64,000 nt of DNA. Source: Macrotis lagotis (Eukaryota > Chordata > Mammalia > Peramelemorphia > Peramelidae). This document shows positions 35,294 through 47,221 of this stretch, piece by piece (the stretch's first letter is position 1; every line of letters begins with the position of its first letter). Under the pieces are notes generated by a model. It was not told the DNA's origin. It saw only the letters and a program-made list of their open reading frames with translations, and made no database searches. The stretch lies in the NCBI RefSeq assembly GCF_037893015.1, contig NC_133663.1, forward strand, positions 141,591,128 to 141,655,127, given 5' to 3'. The position numbers and the translations under genes were made by a program.

Positions 35294-35857
35294 ATATATA
35301 TGTGTATATATATGCATATATACACAAATATATATGTATATATGTATGTATGTCAAGGAGTACTATTGTTCTATTAGAAACCAGGAGGGATGAAAATTCA
35401 GGGAAGCCTGGAAGGATTTGAATAAACTTGATGCTGAGGGTGGTGAGGAGCACCAGAAAACCACTGGATACCCTAACAGCAACATGGGGATGATGGTCAA
35501 CTTTGATGGACTTGCTCATCTCATCGGTGCAACTATCAGGGACAATTTTGGGCTATCTGCAATGGAGAATACCATCTGTCTTCAGAGAAAGAATTGTGGA
35601 GTTTGAACAAATATGAAAGACTATTATCTTTATAATTTAGGGGAAAAAACCTTTATCTTATTATGTTATTTTGTTATTTCTTCCTTAAGGATATCATTTC
35701 TCTCTTATCACATTCAACTTAACTCAATGTATACTATGGAAACAATGTAAAGACCAACAGACTGCCTTTTGTGTGGGGTGGGGGGAGAGGGAAGCAAGAT
35801 TAGGGGGAAAATTGTTAAACTCAATATAAATAAAAATCTTACTAAAAAAAGAAAAGA
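34171..35857 (+). mobile_element. L1 ORF2 with internal deletion, part of chimera B
   Basis: Begins at the same ORF2 point as chimera A ([20 protein letters not shown]). It keeps MIISIDAEKAFDKIQHRF near 34551-34605, which chimera A lacks, then loses about 1.3 kb around 34690, including the FADD region, before resuming at TTTCTGATAAAGTACTC. The C-terminus has PLLDLYSEEIMKKGKN and KIFIVVVFVVAKNWKLSE near 35145-35205. A (TG)n tract at 35240-35291 expanded inside it. Ends in an A-rich tail near 35857. Confidence 0.85.
35240..35355. repeat. (TG)n followed by (TATATG)-like tract
   Basis: About 25 TG dinucleotides, then TACATATATATGTGTATA-like sequence, within the L1 C-terminal region. Confidence 0.95.
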
Positions 35858-35954
35858 AAATTTAGATGGCATCATGATTTTAACACTTTTCAAATATTTT
35901 AGGGAGAGTTCTAAGGAAAGTCTTTGCTCATGCCACCATCTTGGCTCTGCTCCC
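35858..35954 (-). mobile_element. L1 5' end scrap
   Basis: TTTGCTCATGCCACCATCTTGGCTCTGC near 35924-35950 resembles the reverse complement of an L1 5' leader. Short; assignment by resemblance only. Confidence 0.45.
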
Positions 35955-35965
35955 TCCCTCACTTT

Positions 35966-36116
35966 ATGTTTTTGTTTATGCAAGTCAATGGAGTTAAGTA
36001 GCTTGCCCAAGTCCACACAGCTAGGTAAATATTAAATGTCTGAGGTCACATTTGAACTCAGGTACTCCTGACTCCAGAGCTGGTGCTCTATGCACTGTGC
36101 AACCTAGCCACCCCCA
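35966..36116 (-). mobile_element. Marsupial tRNA-related SINE
   Basis: Reverse full-length copy with perfect 11-bp TSD TCCCTCACTTT at 35955-35965 and 36117-36127. Confidence 0.9.
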
Positions 36117-36127
36117 TCCCTCACTTT

Positions 36128-36775
36128 CAAGGGTATTTTTTTTCTCTAAGATGTAGTCAAGTATTTTGGTAATTTTTAACATGAATACATTTAGCAAAAA
36201 ATATGTAATCAGTATCTATTATTAATTGCTACTCTTTAAAAATATGCATGATCATAATCCCATTGAAATTTAGTTAATTAACACTCTAAATATTAATTTA
36301 GAAAATAGTATAATAAGCCAATTACTATTAAAATTGCTGCTAAATATAGTGTATATAGTTGTCTGGATAGAGAAACAGATAGCTTAAAGAGTGATTAGCT
36401 AGTGGAGTTCAGAACCAAAATTCTGTATTTAAGCATTTTTCTCAAATATGTGGGTATTCAGTATTCCATGAAATTCTCTGACTTTTTCAGGGGAATCTTG
36501 CACTTATATTACTAGAATTTTCTCATTTCTAAGCCTTTGAAATCAGAGATCTGTTCTGTATTCTTATTTTTACCTATGTCTCCTAAAAATGACAAAATCA
36601 TTTAATGACCTTAGTTCCAAGTTGGAAGTAATCTTAGTGAACTCTAAATGAGCACATAATTGACCATTATATACCTTTAATAACACAATCTCTTACATAC
36701 TCATCTGGTATCAACTTGAAGACAATGATAATCAATCCATTATTTCCTGAAGAAACTGATTTTATGTGTTAATAG
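36128..36775. other. Unassigned AT-rich DNA
   Basis: Nothing recognised. A phrase near 36600-36660 (ATGACCTTAGTTCCAAGTTG) may be a MIR or L3 scrap. Confidence 0.4.
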
Positions 36776-36779
36776 GTCC

Positions 36780-37290
36780 ATATTCTTCTTTAGTTAAACC
36801 TAAATTTTTTTAGTAGGGTCCTGCATTGATTCCTGTTTCTCCTATTGTTAGTCAAACAGAAAAATTCTAATACTAATACTAATTCTTTCTCATGTTCCAT
36901 ATATTTAAAAACAGCTAACATATTACCTGTCTTTTTTTCTTCTCCAGGCAAATCATCTACACTTCCTTCAACTAATCCTCATGTATAATGAATTTGAGAC
37001 CCTATAGCATTCCAGTTGCCTTCCAGTGGATATTTTATAGTTTAATAATTATCTTACTAAAATGTGGTTCTTAATGCCAAACACAATTATTTCAGATGGG
37101 GTTTTTCTTTGATCTAATGCCTGTTTTATGCTGTCCAAAATCACACTTGATTTTTAGCTGTCATATCTCACTATTGACTCACATTACAATTTTAGTCTAC
37201 CAAAAAACAAGTTCTTTTGCAGATAAACTATTCTCTGAATATGATTTTATTTGTATTTCTTAAACTATGTTTAAAATATATGTAAGACAA
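36780..37290 (-). mobile_element. L3/CR1 LINE 3' UTR
   Basis: Plus strand holds the typical antisense CR1-type series: CATTCCAGTTGCCTTCCAGT near 37010, CAAACACAATTATTTCAGAT near 37078, ATCTCACTATTGACTCACATT near 37166 and TTTTAGTCTACCAAAAA near 37191. Very diverged. Confidence 0.55.
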
Positions 37291-37429
37291 CATTTATTTC
37301 TGTAATGACAGAATGATCTTGAGCCTAATCCTTATGAATATGAACAAGGTGACACTGAAGCATTTCTACACATGAAAAGTGCCAGGATGTCTGTTTTAAG
37401 ATAAGTAATTATGACATATAATGGAGGTA

Positions 37430-38030
37430 CACTGGAAAGTCAAATAAAATCAACAATACAAGTGCATGCTTTGTGCTAGTATTAACTAAGTATCGAGCAT
37501 TTAAAAAGAGTGATGAAACAAAAGCAAGCAATAGTCTCTATTATCAAGGATCTCAGAGTTAACAAAAAGATTTTACATTTATCTATCCTTTTGCTTGTTT
37601 ATGTATATATATATATATGCATATATATTTACATGAAATAATTTAGAGAAGAAAGGTATTAGTATTAAAGGAATTTGAGTAATCCTAACTATAAAAGATG
37701 TGATTTTACATAGGATTTGAAGGAAGTCAGGGAAGGGAGGAATTAGGCATAACAGGAGAGAATTTCAACTCTAGGGGATAACCACTGAAAATTCTCAGCA
37801 AGGAGATGGAGTATCTTGTGAGGGGGCAAACAAGGAGGCCAGGGTCAATGGATTACAAATTTTGTGAAAAAGATTAAGGTATGAGTAGATGATTAGATTT
37901 AATAGAAAGATTGATTTGATAGAAGAGGGGGTTTTATATCTGATCCTGGGTGTGAGAGAAAATCATTGAAGTTTATTCACAAGGTGGGTGGCGACATGAA
38001 TTTGAGACCTCATAATAGATGTCTTAAGAT
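37430..38030 (-). mobile_element. L2 LINE, 3' part
   Basis: Order matches antisense L2: TTGTGCTAGTATTAACTAAG, then GGATTTGAAGGAAGTCAGGG near 37712, AACAAGGAGGCCAGGGTCAA near 37828 and TTTTATATCTGATCCTGGGT near 37931. A short TATATA tract lies at 37601-37630. Confidence 0.68.
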
Positions 38031-38654
38031 TAATTCAGAAACCCTTTGAAACATACACACACATACACACACACACATAAACATTTTGAAACTGGTTTTA
38101 ATCTGCTAACTACATTTTGAGTAGAAGTCTCATGACTGGCAGTCACTGGATACAGAATAAAGGGCTTGGGACAATCAAACAGTCTTAGTTAACCTTGAAC
38201 CCCCTCTCTTTTTGGATCACTTTATTTCAGGCAATTTTCTGTTGGACCACATTCTGAGAAACAATGTACTCAAAGCATTTGACTTTCACCCCATCAAAGG
38301 CAATGTGTGTCTGTGAATGTTCACCTCTTATTTGTCTTAGTCTTTGTTGTTTGCTTTTGGGTGAAGAAATTTGGTGTGTTTGTATAAAGGTCATGTGAGT
38401 GAACCAGCTGTGTTTCAGTATCTAAGTTATCTGGAAGTACAGGAAAAGGTTTTAAAAATAGTTTAGCATTGAAGCCATGAGAGGAAACCTTTGGGAGTCA
38501 ACAAAGTGGCAGAATGTCACATTTAGACATAAGTTTGGTGAAACTACTGCCATGTATAAACTATATTAAATGAGCCTATTCTTTCTGAAAGTCAATAAGA
38601 AAGAGTTGTACTCAAGATGTTTGGGTCAAATACTCATATTTTGTTCACATGTTA
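38031..38654. other. Unassigned DNA with a CA tract
   Basis: Short (CA)n at about 38055-38080. Otherwise nothing recognised. Confidence 0.45.
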
Positions 38655-39727
38655 TCTTCTTTTTTTCTTCTTTTCTAATTGAAATTTTATTTTATTTTTT
38701 AAATTGTATGTTATGACAGTTTTTCAGCATTTATTCATTTGCAAATTTATGAGTTAGACATTTCTCTGCCACTCTCTCTTCCCTCCCTCCTTCCCCTTAC
38801 CCACGGGTGACAAACAAACAAAATAATTTCATGAGTTATTTATATCTCTCCCCAATCATACTCCCTCCAATTATAGTCAAAGTATAAAGCAAAGCAAAAT
38901 CTCTTCATTATCTATTCATATTTAGTTTCTCTAAGTACACTCTCTCCCCCTATCCATATAGTACTCCAACTATATCATTCCAACCTTTATAAACTGAAGT
39001 ATGGCATAAGGCAATATCAGTTCAAGATTTATTTGGCTTCAGTCCTTCTAAGTACCCTTGTTCCCTCTCTCCCTATTGTACTGTAACTAAAGTTAACTAA
39101 AATATCTAGTAAAGTAATTTCACTACAAAATTTACTTATGTATTCTCCCTTCTACTATCCTAATAGAAACTACCACCCTTGTAATCAAAATTGCTTCATT
39201 ATCCATTTATTCTCAAATACTCTAAGTGCATCCATTGCAACTATTTTCAATTCTCATTAGCTAAGCTATTAGCTAAAGTCCTAACACTTTCAAGGTCATC
39301 CTATATCCATACCATCTCTCTTAAGTATGTTTCTTTCTACTATCCTCAGATAAATATAATTCTCACGAGTTACATGTATTATATTCCCTTGAGGAATGTA
39401 TACAGTTTATTATACTTGACTAGCATCTTTTTGTCCCTTGCCTTTTCCATTTACCTTTTAATGCTTCTCTTGAGTTTCATATTGGAAAATTAAAATTTCT
39501 GTTCCATTCTGGTGTTTTTATCAGAAAACTTTGGAAGTCCTCTATTTTATTGCAAATCCATCTTTTCCCCTGAAAGAATAAGTTGAATTTTACAAGACAG
39601 CTAATCTTGGTTGGAATCCAAGGAACTTTGCCCTCTGAAATTTTATATTCCAGGCCTTCTGATCCTTTAAGGTTAAAGCTGTGTCTTCACCTAAATTCAC
39701 ACTGAATTCTCCTTTAGTTCAGAATTC

Positions 39728-39880
39728 TGGGGGTAGCTAGATGGCACAGTAGATAGAACAGCAATCCTACAATCAGAAGGACCTGAGTTCAAATTTGCCT
39801 CAGATATTTGATAATTGCTAGCTGTGTGACCTTGGGCAAGTCATTTAGCCCCATTGCCAATTCATAAATTAAAAACAAGA
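39728..39880 (+). mobile_element. Older marsupial SINE
   Basis: GGGGGTAGCTAGATGGCACAG to GACCTTGGGCAAGTCATTTA with an A-rich tail. AGAATTCT before and AGAATCT after are a possible TSD. Confidence 0.8.
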
Positions 39881-39893
39881 ATCTAGTTATTTA

Positions 39894-40055
39894 GGGGCAG
39901 CTAGGTGGCACAGTGAATAGAATAGACCACCAGTCCTGGAGTCAGGAGGAAATGAATTCAAATTTGACCTCAGAGACTTAATAATTACCTATCTGTTTGA
40001 TCTTGGGCAAGTCATTTAACCCCATTGCCTTGCAAAAACAAAAACAACAAAAAAA
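39894..40055 (+). mobile_element. Marsupial SINE adjacent to the previous one
   Basis: GGGGCAGCTAGGTGGCACAG, with a small internal duplication (GAATAGAATAGACC) and A-rich tail. Only about 15 bp separate it from the SINE on its left. Confidence 0.85.
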
Positions 40056-40577
40056 GAGAATCCCATGATTTGTCTACAATATTCCTTGGAATTTTTTATT
40101 CAGGGGTCACTTTCTATAAGTGTTCTGTGGATTCTTTTGACATTTTTCCTCATCCTAGAATATTAGACAGTTTCCATGAGAGTTTCCTGAAAGATATTTT
40201 CTAGGCTCTATTTTTAGATCAAGGATTTCAGGCAGACCAAAAAATCATAAATTCTCTCTCCAGGATCTATATTCCAGGCCATTTGTTTTTCCTAAAAGGT
40301 ACTTTATATTTTGTTCTATCTTTTCAGCTTTTCACTTTTATTTGATGGAATCTTGGTGTCTCATAGAGTCATTAATTTCCATTTGTCTAATTCTAATTTC
40401 CTTTTCCAGTTGGCTAATTTTAATTTTTTATTGAAATGTGTTCTCTTTCCAGTTGTTCATTTTTACTTTCAAAGGAGTTGATTTCTTCAGTCAATTTTTC
40501 ATATTCTCCTGAATGATTCTCATTTTTTCCCATTTTTCTTCTTTCTCTCTTCTTTGGTTTTAAAAATCTTTTCTGAG

Positions 40578-40714
40578 GGGCAGCTCAGTGGTGCAATGGA
40601 AAGAGTACTGGTTCTGGAGTTAGGCAGACCTGAGTTCAGACAATTAATAATTGCTTAACTGTGAGTCCTTGGGCAAGTCACTTGACCTCATTACCTTAAA
40701 TAAATAAGATTTTT
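40578..40714 (+). mobile_element. Marsupial SINE with small deletion
   Basis: GGGCAGCTCAGTGGTGCAATG to TACCTTAAATAAATAAG. A 16-bp TSD with two mismatches, AAAAATCTTTTCTGAG / AAAAATCCTTTTTGAG, lies at 40562-40577 and 40715-40730. Confidence 0.85.
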
Positions 40715-41459
40715 AAAAATCCTTTTTGAGATCTTCCATGAAATTTTGGATTTAAACCAATTCATAAACTCCTTTGAGAACTCAAATCTAGGCAATTTGT
40801 CACTGTTGTCTTTGGAGATGGCATTTTTATCATATCTATCTGGACAGTTGTTTTCTATTGTTAGCACTCTTTTTTTGTTTTTTTTTTCTTATTTTGATAG
40901 TTGAGCTCTGCTCCTGAGGTACAGGGAGTATAGTTCCAAGGTTTTTTGTGCTGGGACTGGGATCTGATTCCTGGCTTATCACTTGCAAAGGTGTTTAGTA
41001 TGGAGTTCACCTGTTGCCCATGCAGAGCTTTGTTTCCTCCTTTATGCCTTGATATTATTTTTGTAGTTATTTGTTCCCAATTCAGTCTTGTTTGTTTCCC
41101 CCCAGCATTTCTAGGTCTCAGACTTTGTTTAGGGAAGGGGCCCTCCCAGTTGATCTGCTATTAAGCTTTTACTGAACTGGGACCTGAGCTGCAATGTGAC
41201 TCAGAGTCTCCTGCAGTTTGTCCCACAATCCTACCTACACTGAGCCATATTCCCCGTTTATTCTATAAGTGGCAGATTTTTATTGAACATATTTAATGAT
41301 TTTTTTGAATTGAGAACTTATTTCACTCTTTTTTGTGAGATATTTAGGTTTCTGGTCTCTGTAGAGACTTCATTTAAAGTTGTATTGGAACAAGCTCCAG
41401 GAACATGTTAGTTTTGCACCATCATTTTGCCTCTACTTCAGAAGTTGTGTCTACATTTA

Positions 41460-42910
41460 TCTTCTTAAAACTTTGTGAAAACTAATTGTTGCCAATTATT
41501 TGTTGAAAGAGGTATGCTTGTCAGTGGTAGCTAAGTGTTGGGAGAATAAACTTAGAATGGATGTTTAAGCCAATTTCATTAAAATAAGGAAAAAAAACCC
41601 CTAGAATTCATAGAAGCTGTAAGTAGCCTACCCTAGGATGAGACCATCATGAATATTTGTTATATCAGTATTATTTTTAATCTTCCTAGATTCAGTCCAA
41701 TGTCTATATATTTCCTATGGATCCTGATTGTACCACCAAAATTGTTGTGTATTCTTTTCAGTTTTATATGGTGATGTACATTTGATCAGCATGTTGATGA
41801 ATTTATGGTTAAAATATTAGACATCACAGGACCAAATAGAGATGCTTGAGACTTTTCAATGACTACATTCTTGATATGGCTTTCAATAAGTTCCAAACCA
41901 CAGAAATCTATTTTTCTGTATATCATTTTTCTCCATATTTCCTATAAGGATAGAATAGGAGATTCTGTCAAATACCTACTAAAAACGTGCATACTGAATC
42001 TATTTCATTTCCTGACATAACAACTGAAAAACCTGTCAAAATAGACAATTATGTTTAGTTTGGGGTGCTTTATTCTTAAACAATAGATGATATAGCATCT
42101 TTTCTTTTTAATTTTCACCATCTTTCTCCTTAATAAGTGGTTCTAGAAATTAATAATGAGTCAAGATCATTGATTTATATTTGTATCTTTCCATTTTTTC
42201 AAAAGTGGCATAACTTTTGCCCTTTCCTGTCTTTGTTCCCTAAGATTTTTAAATAGAAATGTCATTTACTCAGTAATCATATCCACCAGTTTTTCTTAAT
42301 TTCCAAGAATTTAAGTCATCTGGAACTGATGCCTTGCAAATGCATATTTTCATGCTATAATTTATTCCCTATTAGTCAATATTGAGCTATTATTTCCAGT
42401 TAATGGGTCATTCTTGTCAAATAAATAGGAGCACAATAAGATTCAAATATCTCTGCTGTCTTTCTGTTGTTAGTTATAATTCTGTCTTCACCTCACTTTA
42501 AACCCAGCACTTAGGATCATTTCTAACTTTTCTTTTATACTTATTTTTGGTTCCAAATAAACCTTTTAAAACAAGAATTTTTTGATATCTTTAGCTTTCC
42601 TTGACAAACTCAGATTATTCTGAAATTTGATATTCCTTATAGCATTTCACCCTGTAATATCAAACCTTTATATTAATTTTTTACCTGCTCTATGTTTTTA
42701 TTTCTTTATATGTCTTTGTTTTATTAATTGTCCTTATTTATTTTAACATTCATTTTAAAATTTGGCGTAGCAAATTATCTTTCTGTCTCCATTCCTTCCT
42801 GCCATTAAAACAAAAACAAGAAATATGAAGTACCACAAAACATTTTTCCATATTATCCATGCAAAGATTTAGAAATTCTGAGTTAGTTGGTGAGTTCTCA
42901 GGCATTCACA
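41460..42910 (-). mobile_element. L3/CR1 LINE, ORF2 relic
   Basis: Antisense landmarks of CR1/L3 ORF2 in order: ACATCACAGGACCAAATAGAG near 41821, GATAGAATAGGAGATTCTGTCAAATACCT near 41949, AAAACCTGTCAAAATAGAC near 42029, GGCATAACTTTTGCCCTTTCC near 42208, ATCCACCAGTTTTTCTTAAT near 42281 and CATCTGGAACTGATG near 42318. Heavily mutated; limits uncertain, and it may extend beyond the SINE at 42960. Confidence 0.6.
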
Positions 42911-42960
42911 AAGTCTTTTCAGATAATTGTCCTTTTTCTTATTCATCATAAACATTTCCT

Positions 42961-43084
42961 TTTTTTTAAGTGTTTGCAAAGCAAGGTCACACAGTTGGTA
43001 ATTACATATCTGAGATCAAATTTGAACTCAGGTCCTCCTGACTCCATGGCCAGTGCTCTATCCACTGTCCCATTAGCTGCCCCA
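42961..43084 (-). mobile_element. Marsupial SINE, shortened
   Basis: Reverse copy with part of the tail-side lost (GCAAAGCAAGGTCACACAG). TSD with one mismatch, ATCATAAACATTTCC / ATCATAAATATTTCC, on the two sides. Confidence 0.83.
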
Positions 43085-43099
43085 ATCATAAATATTTCC

Positions 43100-44140
43100 A
43101 TTTGTATCTTCAGAATTTTATATTTGAGATCTCCTTTCTGTCCTGGGTTCTTTTCTCCTCAGCATTTTGCTGCAATGGATGCATCCTCTACACCTTTTAA
43201 AAATATTTTCTCCCTAAATTTTTGATGTATGTCATACTTCCAGCTTCCTCTTCTTTCTCTATCATAAACTCTATTAGAGAGGCATCACTCACCCCAAGTT
43301 CATTTTTTTCAATTCAACAACTATATTAAGGCTAGAATTTCTCTTTATTGCCACTATTACATTTAGAAGGATGAAATTATTTCAAGCAACCAATGAAAAT
43401 ATATAATCTGAATAATTGAAATACCTACAAGTACGTCATGTTTTTGACCATTTTTCTGAATTCATTTATTACCTTTATCTGCCAAGAGGGTCTGTAATAT
43501 ATTTCAAAGACAAAAATGTCCTTTGTTTAACCATAACTGACCTGTACCTAAATTTTGTCTTCTTTCTTTCCACATAATTCCTCTACTTCTCAGTTTTTCT
43601 CATTTAGCTATATATACATATATATTTATATATATTTACATATTCAATTAGAATAGTAAATATTCCTACCCCCTTTTCCTTATTCTCTATTTTTGAATAA
43701 GTTATGCTTAGCTATCCATATGCTAGTCATAGATCTCATTTCACCAATTATAAAAGGCATCCATGAATTTAAATTTACTCCTTTTATCAAAACTTCTGTT
43801 TCAACTTAACTACTGATTATTCTTCGGACATTTGTGCACAGAACTTTGCATTTTGTCTTAACATGAACTTTTTACAACTCAATTACTTTTGCTATAATAT
43901 AGCTAAGACAGAGAAATATATGAAAGACAATCTACAAAAAATAAATACACACACATACCCACATACCTATATAAAAACACTGATATTTAGATAAGCAGAT
44001 ATCCATATTGAGAAATGCATTCACATTCATACATATACAGATATAAAGGCATATACATTTACATATATACACATAAATGCATACATGTATAGAGCAATGT
44101 ATTGGTATATACAAATAGATAGACAAACAGATAAATGTAT
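43100..44140. other. Unassigned AT-rich DNA
   Basis: Possibly further decayed L3/CR1 up to about 43560, but too diverged to assign. (TATA) tract at 43612-43645. Confidence 0.4.
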
Positions 44141-44145
44141 CCATT

Positions 44146-44147
44146 CA

Positions 44148-44192
<45 letters not shown>

Positions 44193-44236
44193 CATAAATA
44201 CATATGGAATACACACACACACACATATATATATAC

Positions 44237-44283
<47 letters not shown>

Positions 44284-44296
44284 GAGAGAGAGAGTT
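44146..44296. repeat. Compound (CA)n / (TA)n microsatellite with GA end
   Basis: (CA)n at about 44150-44183, TACATA spacers, a second (CA)n at 44211-44224, then (TA)n at about 44249-44280 and (GA)n at 44282-44294. The several open frames on both strands here are microsatellite artefacts. Confidence 0.95.
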
Positions 44297-44299
44297 GAA

Positions 44300-44775
44300 T
44301 TAAGATACATAGGTGATAGATACATAGAAATGTATGCTTGGGCACCAGACATCATTAATAGAGATAGAGAAATACATGGTTTTCTCCTCATATCTTCCAT
44401 TTTGGTTTCAAAGACCTTTTGAATTCATTCAAAAGACTTAAGGCATTTCAATTATTATAAATTCATATTAACTTCAGTCCAATAGGGTCCAGGATTCTGA
44501 CCTTCCTGTTTTTAGACATAGTTCAGAAACTCAAATATCATTAAAAAATACCACCTTCTTAATCAACTGTTCACTTGTACCTTTCTCAAATGCTTTTACA
44601 AACTCTTCTGAATCTCATCTTTTGAGGTGAAAAAACCATTTATTTTTCTATTCTCTTCAGTTTATTATCCAATATTTTCTACATTCCTTCTGGAATGTTA
44701 TCTATTCTCTGATGCATATTCTGGAGAGATGACAATCTCAGCTATTTCTGCTATCAGGTTTACAACTGATGAGTA
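44300..44775. other. Unassigned intergenic DNA
   Basis: Nothing recognised. Confidence 0.4.
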
Positions 44776-44779
44776 TGGT

Positions 44780-44960
44780 AATAATTAAGCATTTAGTAAG
44801 CAAAATGTACCAACACTGTGCTAAGCATTTTACAAATATTGTCTCATTTGAGCCTCACTCAACAGATCTAAGAAGTGCAAGCTATTTGTATTCTTTTCTG
44901 TCAGTTGAGGAAGCTGGAAGACAGAGATTAATTTTCTTCAACAAGTTCTCACATCTATTC
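44780..44960 (-). mobile_element. MIR relic
   Basis: AATTAAGCATTTAGTAAGCA, ACACTGTGCTAAGCATTTTA, CAAATATTGTCTCATTTGAG and GTCAGTTGAGGAAGCTG follow MIR in reverse orientation. Confidence 0.68.
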
Positions 44961-44964
44961 TCAT

Positions 44965-46425
44965 TATCCTTCAGCAATGAAATACCAGCCACTACTATTC
45001 ATCTCTTCTTTTCTTATGACTTTTACTCGATGCCCACCTGAGAGTGTCTATAGATCTATTTGTTCATCTTCAAGCAGAGTTTATATATCATTTTAAGTCT
45101 TAGATATTCAGTAGTCTTGTTTTTTTTCTTCCTCCTTCTCCATACTTCATTATTTTACATGCCTTTCTCGTAAGGAAAGTAAGATTTCTCTCTTGATTTT
45201 TAGATCCTTTCATTTCTCCATTTTTTTATATTTAGTAATCAATTCTATTTTTAAGAGTTTCTTATTACTCCTGGTAATCTGGAATATTGAGAATAGTTCC
45301 TTGATACGTTTCATCCCTTCTGAGAGAGCAGATCACCTTATGTATACAAAGATGGTAGATATTTGACTGTGGCAGAAATGTAAACATCATGTTCTGGATG
45401 CAAATCACTGAAAAACTTTCTGTATTCTCAAGTTACTGAAATAAGGTTCTTCAGTCAGACTTTCAAATTGCTCTTTGCATACATGATTGCATCTCACCTC
45501 ATTAACATCTTATTAACACACAGTTAGATGCTTTAGTAAATCCTACCCTACCCTGAAAGCCATAGACAAATACGTTTTCCTTCTCTTAACAATCTCTTAA
45601 CAATGATTGATAAGATAAATAAGAAAAAGTAAAATTTGATTTAATTACTTTTTTCTCATTTGCCTTATGAATCACATTTTCTTTTATCTTGAGTCTTTTT
45701 TTCTCCCACTCCTCAGTTTTTTCATGAACATTTTACCCCTTTATTTGAGACTTTTTTCCCCCTTCATTTCATTTAGCCTGCATCATTCTCTTTCGGGATT
45801 TCATCACATTCTCCAAAACTTCTCCTTCTCTATTCAGTCATTGATATTATTATTAATTCCACCTTTACAGTGTCCCCCCTCATGTATACCTCAAGTTTTA
45901 CACCTTTTTTAATCATTCTGACATTTAACCTCTTTTGGAAACCAGAAAAGTGAATTCCAGATGATATTTCTATGTAATAGGAGATTCATGGAGTGACAGA
46001 TATTTAGATCTTAACCTAATTATAAAATGCACATTTTCACCAATACAGTCTTCTTTTTCTACTTTGCCCTGTAGAATAAGTCCCAATAATGTACACTAAA
46101 TTAACTCTTGAATGTCATCTTTAAGAGTCTGGATTTCAAGTCAAAACTATATTTACCATGTAAATAGATAAGAATAATCTAAATCATCACATCTGGTTTC
46201 CTGCAAGCATAACTGAACTTAATTTCTTATTGGCTTCTTCAATATTTCACAAATAAAATTTAAACTCTTGAAACTTATGAATAGATTAAAACAACTCCCA
46301 AAGTAATCTTAAATCTTGATTCTTTCTCTTATAAATGTGGGTAATGCTCTAATTTCAGTTGCTTTCTGCCTTTTCTCCTCTTGTTACCACTATATGTATG
46401 TATAATATGTATGCATGTATTTAGT
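44965..46425. other. Unassigned intergenic DNA
   Basis: Pyrimidine-biased stretches near 45660-45910, no recognised family. An 81-codon open frame there is a product of T-rich composition. Confidence 0.4.
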
Positions 46426-46439
46426 ATACATATATGTAT

Positions 46440-46475
46440 AAGTATATATATATATATATATATGTATATACATTT
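46440..46475. repeat. (TA)n microsatellite
   Basis: About 10-12 TA units, then TGTATATACA. Confidence 0.9.
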
Positions 46476-46525
46476 TTAAAAATTATTTTTGGGAATCAAG
46501 TTCTATTCTCAATTATTCATAAAAG

Positions 46526-46715
46526 AAATATTCACTTTGCACAGACACTCAACTCTGTCAAAGTCAAGTACAGAATGCTAAGGTTGTTTTTTTCACAGTT
46601 GTTTGCTGCCTTACTACTCTCTCTCTCTTTCTCTCTCTCTCTCCCTCTCCCTCTGTCTGTCTTTCTCTTTATGTCTGTCTCTGTCTCTGTCTCTCTCAAA
46701 AGCACGCACATACAT
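46526..46715. repeat. Local duplication, copy 1, ending in CT-rich tract
   Basis: A unique-looking left part (AAATATTCACTTTGCACAGA to TTTGCTGCCTTACTACT) followed by (CT)n/(CCCTCT)n/(TGTC)n. The left part recurs almost unchanged at 47073-47174. Confidence 0.88.
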
Positions 46716-47072
46716 AATTTAGATTTTGACAATCTTATCTGAATATCTAGAGAAATACAGGGTATTTGAATCCTGCAACTGAATTCTCTTTGTCACACAA
46801 GTCAGTCTATGCAGTTATCAACTAAGACCGCCATGGAAGATTCATGTATACAGAGCATTTTCCCTCTCCCTGTGAACATACTTTTTCACTATATTCTACT
46901 GATATTAGGCATGTATCTCTAAGCTGTCTATAAAAGGTGGGAGAGAGAGGAAGGAAATTTCACTAGGATAAGAGATAAATTGTGTGGAAGGCACTGAGAC
47001 AAATTTCCAGGAAAGTAGGCACTTAGTGAAATAAGTAGTTCTTCAATCAGTAACAATGCCAGCTGCAGCACT

Positions 47073-47173
47073 AAATATTCACTTTGCACAGACAGTCAAC
47101 TCTGTCAAAGTCAAGTACAGAATGCTAAGGTTGTTTTTTTTTTCCACAGCTGTTTGCTGCCTTACTACTACTA

Positions 47174-47221
<48 letters not shown>

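Larger units (their letters stand above)
38655..41450 (-). mobile_element. HAL1-like (half-L1) element, near complete layout
   Basis: Minus strand, right to left: leader (about 41450-40850, with GCTCCTGAGGTACAGGGAG on the plus strand), ORF1 coiled coil and RRM/C-terminal domain (about 40800-39510, interrupted by three SINEs), then a long 3' UTR to a T-rich (A-tail) end near 38655. No ORF2 sequence is seen between ORF1 and the tail. HAL1 elements are known L1 relatives with ORF1 only and are mobilised by L1. The frame is broken many times. Confidence 0.6.

Noticed and set aside
34983-35519. 178-codon minus-strand open frame
   Set aside because: It is antisense to L1 ORF2 and passes through the (TG)n tract as a His-Thr run.
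39191-39493. 100-codon hydrophobic open frame as a membrane protein
   Set aside because: Antisense of a T-rich LINE 3' UTR; hydrophobicity follows from composition.
43932-44422. Cluster of overlapping open frames on both strands
   Set aside because: All are readings of CA/TA/GA microsatellite sequence.
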